Assembly (NCBI GenBank): GCA_015058275.1
Contig: SVCQ01000003.1
Location: forward strand, 46,885 to 110,884
DNA: 64,000 nucleotides
Source: Clostridiales bacterium
GTDB taxonomy: Bacteria > Bacillota > Clostridia > Peptostreptococcales > Anaerovoracaceae
Direction of reading: 5' to 3'
In this document: one piece after another, positions 60,958 to 64,000 of the stretch
How the letters are laid out: every line of letters begins with the position of its first letter
Numbering within the stretch: the first letter of the stretch is position 1
The notes under the pieces: generated by a model
The model's database searches: none
Told to the model about the DNA's origin: nothing
What the model saw: only the letters and a program-made list of their open reading frames with translations
Position numbers and translations under genes: made by a program

Positions 60958-62895
60958 TCAGCTCTGGAGTTCCATCCATTCGTCATACAGGCTGCCTATC
61001 TCCTCTTCATACTCAGCCATCAGAGTGGAATTCTCGCTCATCCATTCAGGGTCAGTGACCTTGTCCGGATCTGTCATCTGCTCCTGTATGTCCGCTATGA
61101 GGCCCTCGAGCTCATGTATGCGCTCTTCTATGCTGTCGGCCTTCCTCGCATTCCTGCGTTCCTCGGCTTCCTGCTGCTTTCTGGCCTTGCGCTCGGCTTC
61201 GGATGATCTGACCAGCTCCTGCGTAAGAGCGAGCTCGTCCCTCTCATCTCCCCCCGTGTTCTCCTGCGAAGCCTGTTCAGCCCTGAGCCTGCCGCTTTTT
61301 TCGAGGTAGTAGTCGAACCGTCCCTTGTACTCTGTAAGGCCGTTCTCAGTCAGCTCGAGTATCCTGTCAGGTATGATATTGAGAAGGTATCTGTCGTGCG
61401 ATACGATGATCAGCGTGCCTTCGAACTCAAGCAGTGCCTCCTCCACTATCTCCTTGGACTCTATGTCCAGGTGGTTGGTCGGCTCGTCCAGCACAAGGGT
61501 GTTGGCGCCCGAGAGCATGAGCTTAAGGAGGGACAGCTTGGCCTTCTCTCCTCCCGACAGATCCCTGACCTGCTTGAAGACATCATCTCCCGTAAAGAGG
61601 AATCTCCCGAGAAGCGACCTCATCTCCGTGTCCGTATACAGATGATAGGCATTCTTCATCTCACCGAGCACGGTCTCGTTCTCGTCGAGCAGGAGCTGCC
61701 CCTGATCGTAATAGCCGAACTCGACGTTGTACCCCCTCCTGAGATATCCGTCATCAGGCTTGTCGAGCCCCATGAGTATCCTCAGAAGCGTGGTCTTGCC
61801 TATGCCGTTATCTCCGATGATGCAGACCCTCTCTCCCTTGCGGATCAGCATGTCCACATTGCCGAAGAGCTTCCTTTCGCCGAAGCTCTTGCTGAGGCCT
61901 TCCGCCTCGAGCACCTCGCCTCCGCTCTTGAAGTCCGCTTCAAAGCTCAGCTTCATCTTGTCCTGCCTGATCTTAGGCTTCTCGACCAGCTCCATCATCG
62001 CAAGGCGCTTCTCTCTCGATCTAGCGCGCTTTGTCAGATGCTCTGTGCCGTGCTGTTTGAAGCGGCGTATTATCTCTTCCTGCCTTGCGATCTCGGCCTG
62101 CTGCTTTTCGTACTCGCGGCGCATGACCTCGAGCCTCTCCTCCCTCTTGATCAGGAATTCCGAGTAATTGCCCTTGTACGCCTCGAGAGTGCCCGATCCG
62201 AGATCGAATATGCGGTTAGTGATCCTGTCGAGGAAGTATCTGTCGTGGGATACGACGATAAGAGTCCCCTTGTAGCTCATGAGATAAGACTCAAGCCAAT
62301 CCAGCATGCGAAGGTCGAGATGGTTGGTAGGCTCGTCCATCATCAGCACATCCGGTTTGCGAAGGAGCAGGCAGCTGAGAGCCAGCCTTGTCCTCTCTCC
62401 TCCGGAAAGCGTGCTGAGCCTTTTGTCCCTGTCGGCTTCGCTGAATCCCATGTGGGTCAGCATCGCACCGAGCTCGCTTCTGTAGGTATAGCCGCCCTTC
62501 TGCTCGTATTCCTCCATCAGAGCCGTATACTCGGCGAGGTCCCTCTGGAAGCTCGGGCTCTCGTGATCGGATATTGCATCCTGGAGATCCTCGAGGCGCT
62601 TCTCCATATCGAAGAAGTGAGTGAAGCTCTTCTCGGCCTCCTCGATCACCGTGCCCGAACCCTCGAAGTGGTTCTGCTGGCGGAGATAGCCCACGCTGCA
62701 GTCGCTTCGGATGTAAAGCTCACCGGATGAAGGCTCCAGCGTGCCCGCGATGATGCTGAGAAGCGTCGACTTGCCCGTCCCGTTGGCACCGACTATGCCT
62801 ACCCGGTCTCCCCTGTCCACGCCAAAACAGACATCCTCGAATATGATGTCTGTCCCGTATGATTTGGATAGGTCTTTGCCGGATATTATGATCAT
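60958..62895 (-). CDS. ABC-F family ATPase (ribosome-associated)
   Basis: 645 residues, two ABC domains and no membrane part. First domain: GANGTGKST, LSGGERTRLALSCLLLRKPDVLMMDEPTNHLD. Linker about 240-320 is charged and helical (REYEKQQAEIARQEEIIRRFKQHGTEHLTKRARSREKR). Second domain: GDNGIGKTT, LSGGEKAKLSLLKLMLSGANTLVLDEPTNHLD. A C-terminal coiled coil follows. ABC-F proteins act on the ribosome; which subgroup is not certain. Its ATG overlaps the tsaD stop. Confidence 0.93.
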   Translation of the reverse strand: MIIISGKDLSKSYGTDIIFEDVCFGVDRGDRVGIVGANGTGKSTLLSIIAGTLEPSSGELYIRSDCSVGYLRQQNHFEGSGTVIEEAEKSFTHFFDMEKRLEDLQDAISDHESPSFQRDLAEYTALMEEYEQKGGYTYRSELGAMLTHMGFSEADRDKRLSTLSGGERTRLALSCLLLRKPDVLMMDEPTNHLDLRMLDWLESYLMSYKGTLIVVSHDRYFLDRITNRIFDLGSGTLEAYKGNYSEFLIKREERLEVMRREYEKQQAEIARQEEIIRRFKQHGTEHLTKRARSREKRLAMMELVEKPKIRQDKMKLSFEADFKSGGEVLEAEGLSKSFGERKLFGNVDMLIRKGERVCIIGDNGIGKTTLLRILMGLDKPDDGYLRRGYNVEFGYYDQGQLLLDENETVLGEMKNAYHLYTDTEMRSLLGRFLFTGDDVFKQVRDLSGGEKAKLSLLKLMLSGANTLVLDEPTNHLDIESKEIVEEALLEFEGTLIIVSHDRYLLNIIPDRILELTENGLTEYKGRFDYYLEKSGRLRAEQASQENTGGDERDELALTQELVRSSEAERKARKQQEAEERRNARKADSIEERIHELEGLIADIQEQMTDPDKVTDPEWMSENSTLMAEYEEEIGSLYDEWMELQS

Positions 62896-63911
62896 CAGAA
62901 CTCCAATCCCGGCACAGCGTCGAGGTCAAGTCCCGTGCGCTCGCCGGATCTGTAAGCGTAATAAGCAGCCGATGCTATCATGGCGCCGTTGTCCGTGCAA
63001 AGGATCGGGCTCGGCTTCAGGACCTCTATGCCGTGAACTGCGGCTTTACTGCCGATGAGCTCCCTGAGTCTCGAATTGGATGCAACTCCTCCTGCCATGA
63101 CTATCTGCTTTTGTCCGTATTTTAAAGCCGCCGTGACGGCCTTGTCTGCTATCACCTCTACGACAGCCTCCTGGAAGCTTGCGGCCACGTTGTTGATATT
63201 GATATCCCTGCCGGCCTGCTTCTCAGTGTTGAGGTAGTTGAGAGCCTGTGTCTTGAGGCCCGAGAAGCTGAAGTCCAGGCTTCCCTGCTCGAGATATACT
63301 CTCTTGAACGGTATGCTGCCTGGATCGCCGAGCTTTGCGGCCTTGTCCACCTTGGGACCTCCCGGATAGCCGAGTCCGATGACCCTCGCCACCTTGTCGA
63401 AGGCTTCTCCTGCCGCGTCGTCTCTTGTACCGCCGAGCTTCTCGCATTTGTTATACTGCGGGACATTTACGATCTCGGTATGGCCTCCCGATACTATGAG
63501 CGCCATGAAAGGCGGCTCAAGATCGTGATGCTCGAGGTAGTTGGCCGCTATGTGGCCGTGCATGTGATTGACTCCCACAAGAGGTATGTCGCAGGCGTAT
63601 GCCATCGCCTTGGCGGCAGCCACGCCGATAAGCAGGGCTCCCACAAGGCCCGGCCCGTATGTGACTCCGATGAGATCGATCTCGTCCTTTGTTACATCAG
63701 CCTCGGACAGCGCCGATCCTATCACGTCATTGATGCGCTCGAGGTGTCTCCTGGATGCTATCTCAGGGACCACTCCGCCGTAGGCTGTATGTATGTCTAT
63801 CTGCGAGCTTATGACATTGCTCATCATGAAGCGGCCGTCTGCAACTACGGATGCAGCGGTCTCATCACAGCTTGTCTCTATTCCGAGTGTAAGAAATTGT
63901 CCGTTTTTCAT
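62895..63911 (-). CDS. tsaD: tRNA N6-adenosine threonylcarbamoyltransferase TsaD
   Basis: 338 residues. LGIETSCDETAASVV opens the ASKHA fold, and the metal-site histidines are in VNHMHGH (about 114-118). FMALIVSGGHTEIV and VASFQEAVVEVIADK are typical. Needed for t6A in tRNA. No Shine-Dalgarno is visible before the ATG at 63911, because the structured repeat copy 2 begins only 5-12 bp upstream. It overlaps the ABC-F gene at its end (ATGA). Confidence 0.95.
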   Translation of the reverse strand: MKNGQFLTLGIETSCDETAASVVADGRFMMSNVISSQIDIHTAYGGVVPEIASRRHLERINDVIGSALSEADVTKDEIDLIGVTYGPGLVGALLIGVAAAKAMAYACDIPLVGVNHMHGHIAANYLEHHDLEPPFMALIVSGGHTEIVNVPQYNKCEKLGGTRDDAAGEAFDKVARVIGLGYPGGPKVDKAAKLGDPGSIPFKRVYLEQGSLDFSFSGLKTQALNYLNTEKQAGRDININNVAASFQEAVVEVIADKAVTAALKYGQKQIVMAGGVASNSRLRELIGSKAAVHGIEVLKPSPILCTDNGAMIASAAYYAYRSGERTGLDLDAVPGLEF

Positions 63912-63916
63912 AATCG

Positions 63917-64000
63917 TTCAACAAGGAGCGAAGCTCCATCAAGCTCGCTTGGTTGGAGCGAGCGACGCCGTCAACAGACGACGGGAGCTTCAGCTCATGA
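63917..64000. repeat. Structured repeat element, copy 2 (cut by window end)
   Basis: Positions 63924-64000 match 55492-55568 without a mismatch; TTCAAC before it also matches. It carries the same GGAGC/GCTCC, GCTCGC/GCGAGC and GAGCT/AGCTC hairpins. It continues past the window. Confidence 0.8.

Overview
The window reads as chromosome from an anaerobic, Gram-positive member of the Clostridia. Pointers are groESL behind a near-consensus CIRCE box, a Rex redox repressor beside acpP, a small 2[4Fe-4S] ferredoxin, the ACT/UPF0210 pair, SBP-permease fusion amino-acid importers, a YtrA-type GntR/ABC operon and strong AGGAGG ribosome binding sites. I cannot name a genus. Nearly all genes are on the minus strand. 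The plus-strand exceptions are 12.7-18.6 kb, 36.6-39.7 kb and the ferredoxin at 59.7 kb. I saw no rRNA, tRNA or CRISPR array.

Layout. 0-3.3 kb: a short operon with a cysteine-rich protein, a YhbY (CRM-domain) RNA-binding protein, a stand-alone reverse transcriptase, a strongly structured 140-nt spacer and the start of a C39-like ABC exporter whose peptidase residues are replaced. 3.3-12.6 kb: GntR/ABC operon, ACT-UPF0210-HAD operon, a TnpB-only IS200/IS605-type element, and a uridine kinase-NhaC antiporter-lipoprotein operon. 12.7-18.6 kb (+): acyltransferase, two membrane proteins, an MMPL/RND exporter and a LysR regulator. 18.7-29.2 kb (-): full-length GMP synthase with glmS behind a structured leader, then a run of housekeeping genes (LysR, zinc ribbon, GNAT, YlmH-like, DMT, Tex). 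29.4-39.7 kb: three paralogous polar amino-acid ABC import systems whose ATPases all carry a C-terminal RsbW/HATPase-like domain; one puts binding domains, permease, ATPase and that extra domain in a single 915-residue chain. 39.9-48.6 kb: a 1885-residue surface protein, a PF06541-like membrane protein and FtsH. 48.8-52.8 kb: an array of small gene cassettes. 52.8-64 kb: guaA-like ATP-pyrophosphatase and guaB, groESL, ogg, ferredoxin, rex-acpP, an ABC-F ATPase and tsaD.

The most striking feature is the cassette array. A 23-bp sequence that is the 3' end of the second guaA gene (codons V-S-T-I-E-W/F-E-stop) recurs at 52775, 51928, 50100, 48781 and 39841, with a decayed copy at 29357. Every copy has the same orientation. 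Each lies between the last stop codon of a minus-strand transcription unit and that unit's hairpin terminator. The three units between guaA and ftsH are a RelE-like toxin/antitoxin pair, a two-gene membrane operon and a HipA-like kinase. This looks like repeated site-specific insertion at the guaA 3' end, building an integron-like array in which each cassette has its own promoter or operator where one can be seen. No recombinase is present in the window, so movement would have to be driven from elsewhere.

Other notable items are a highly structured 77-bp repeat shared exactly by the groEL-guaB spacer and the region just upstream of tsaD, an attenuator-like leader before the 915-residue transporter, and two different GMP synthase forms in one region.
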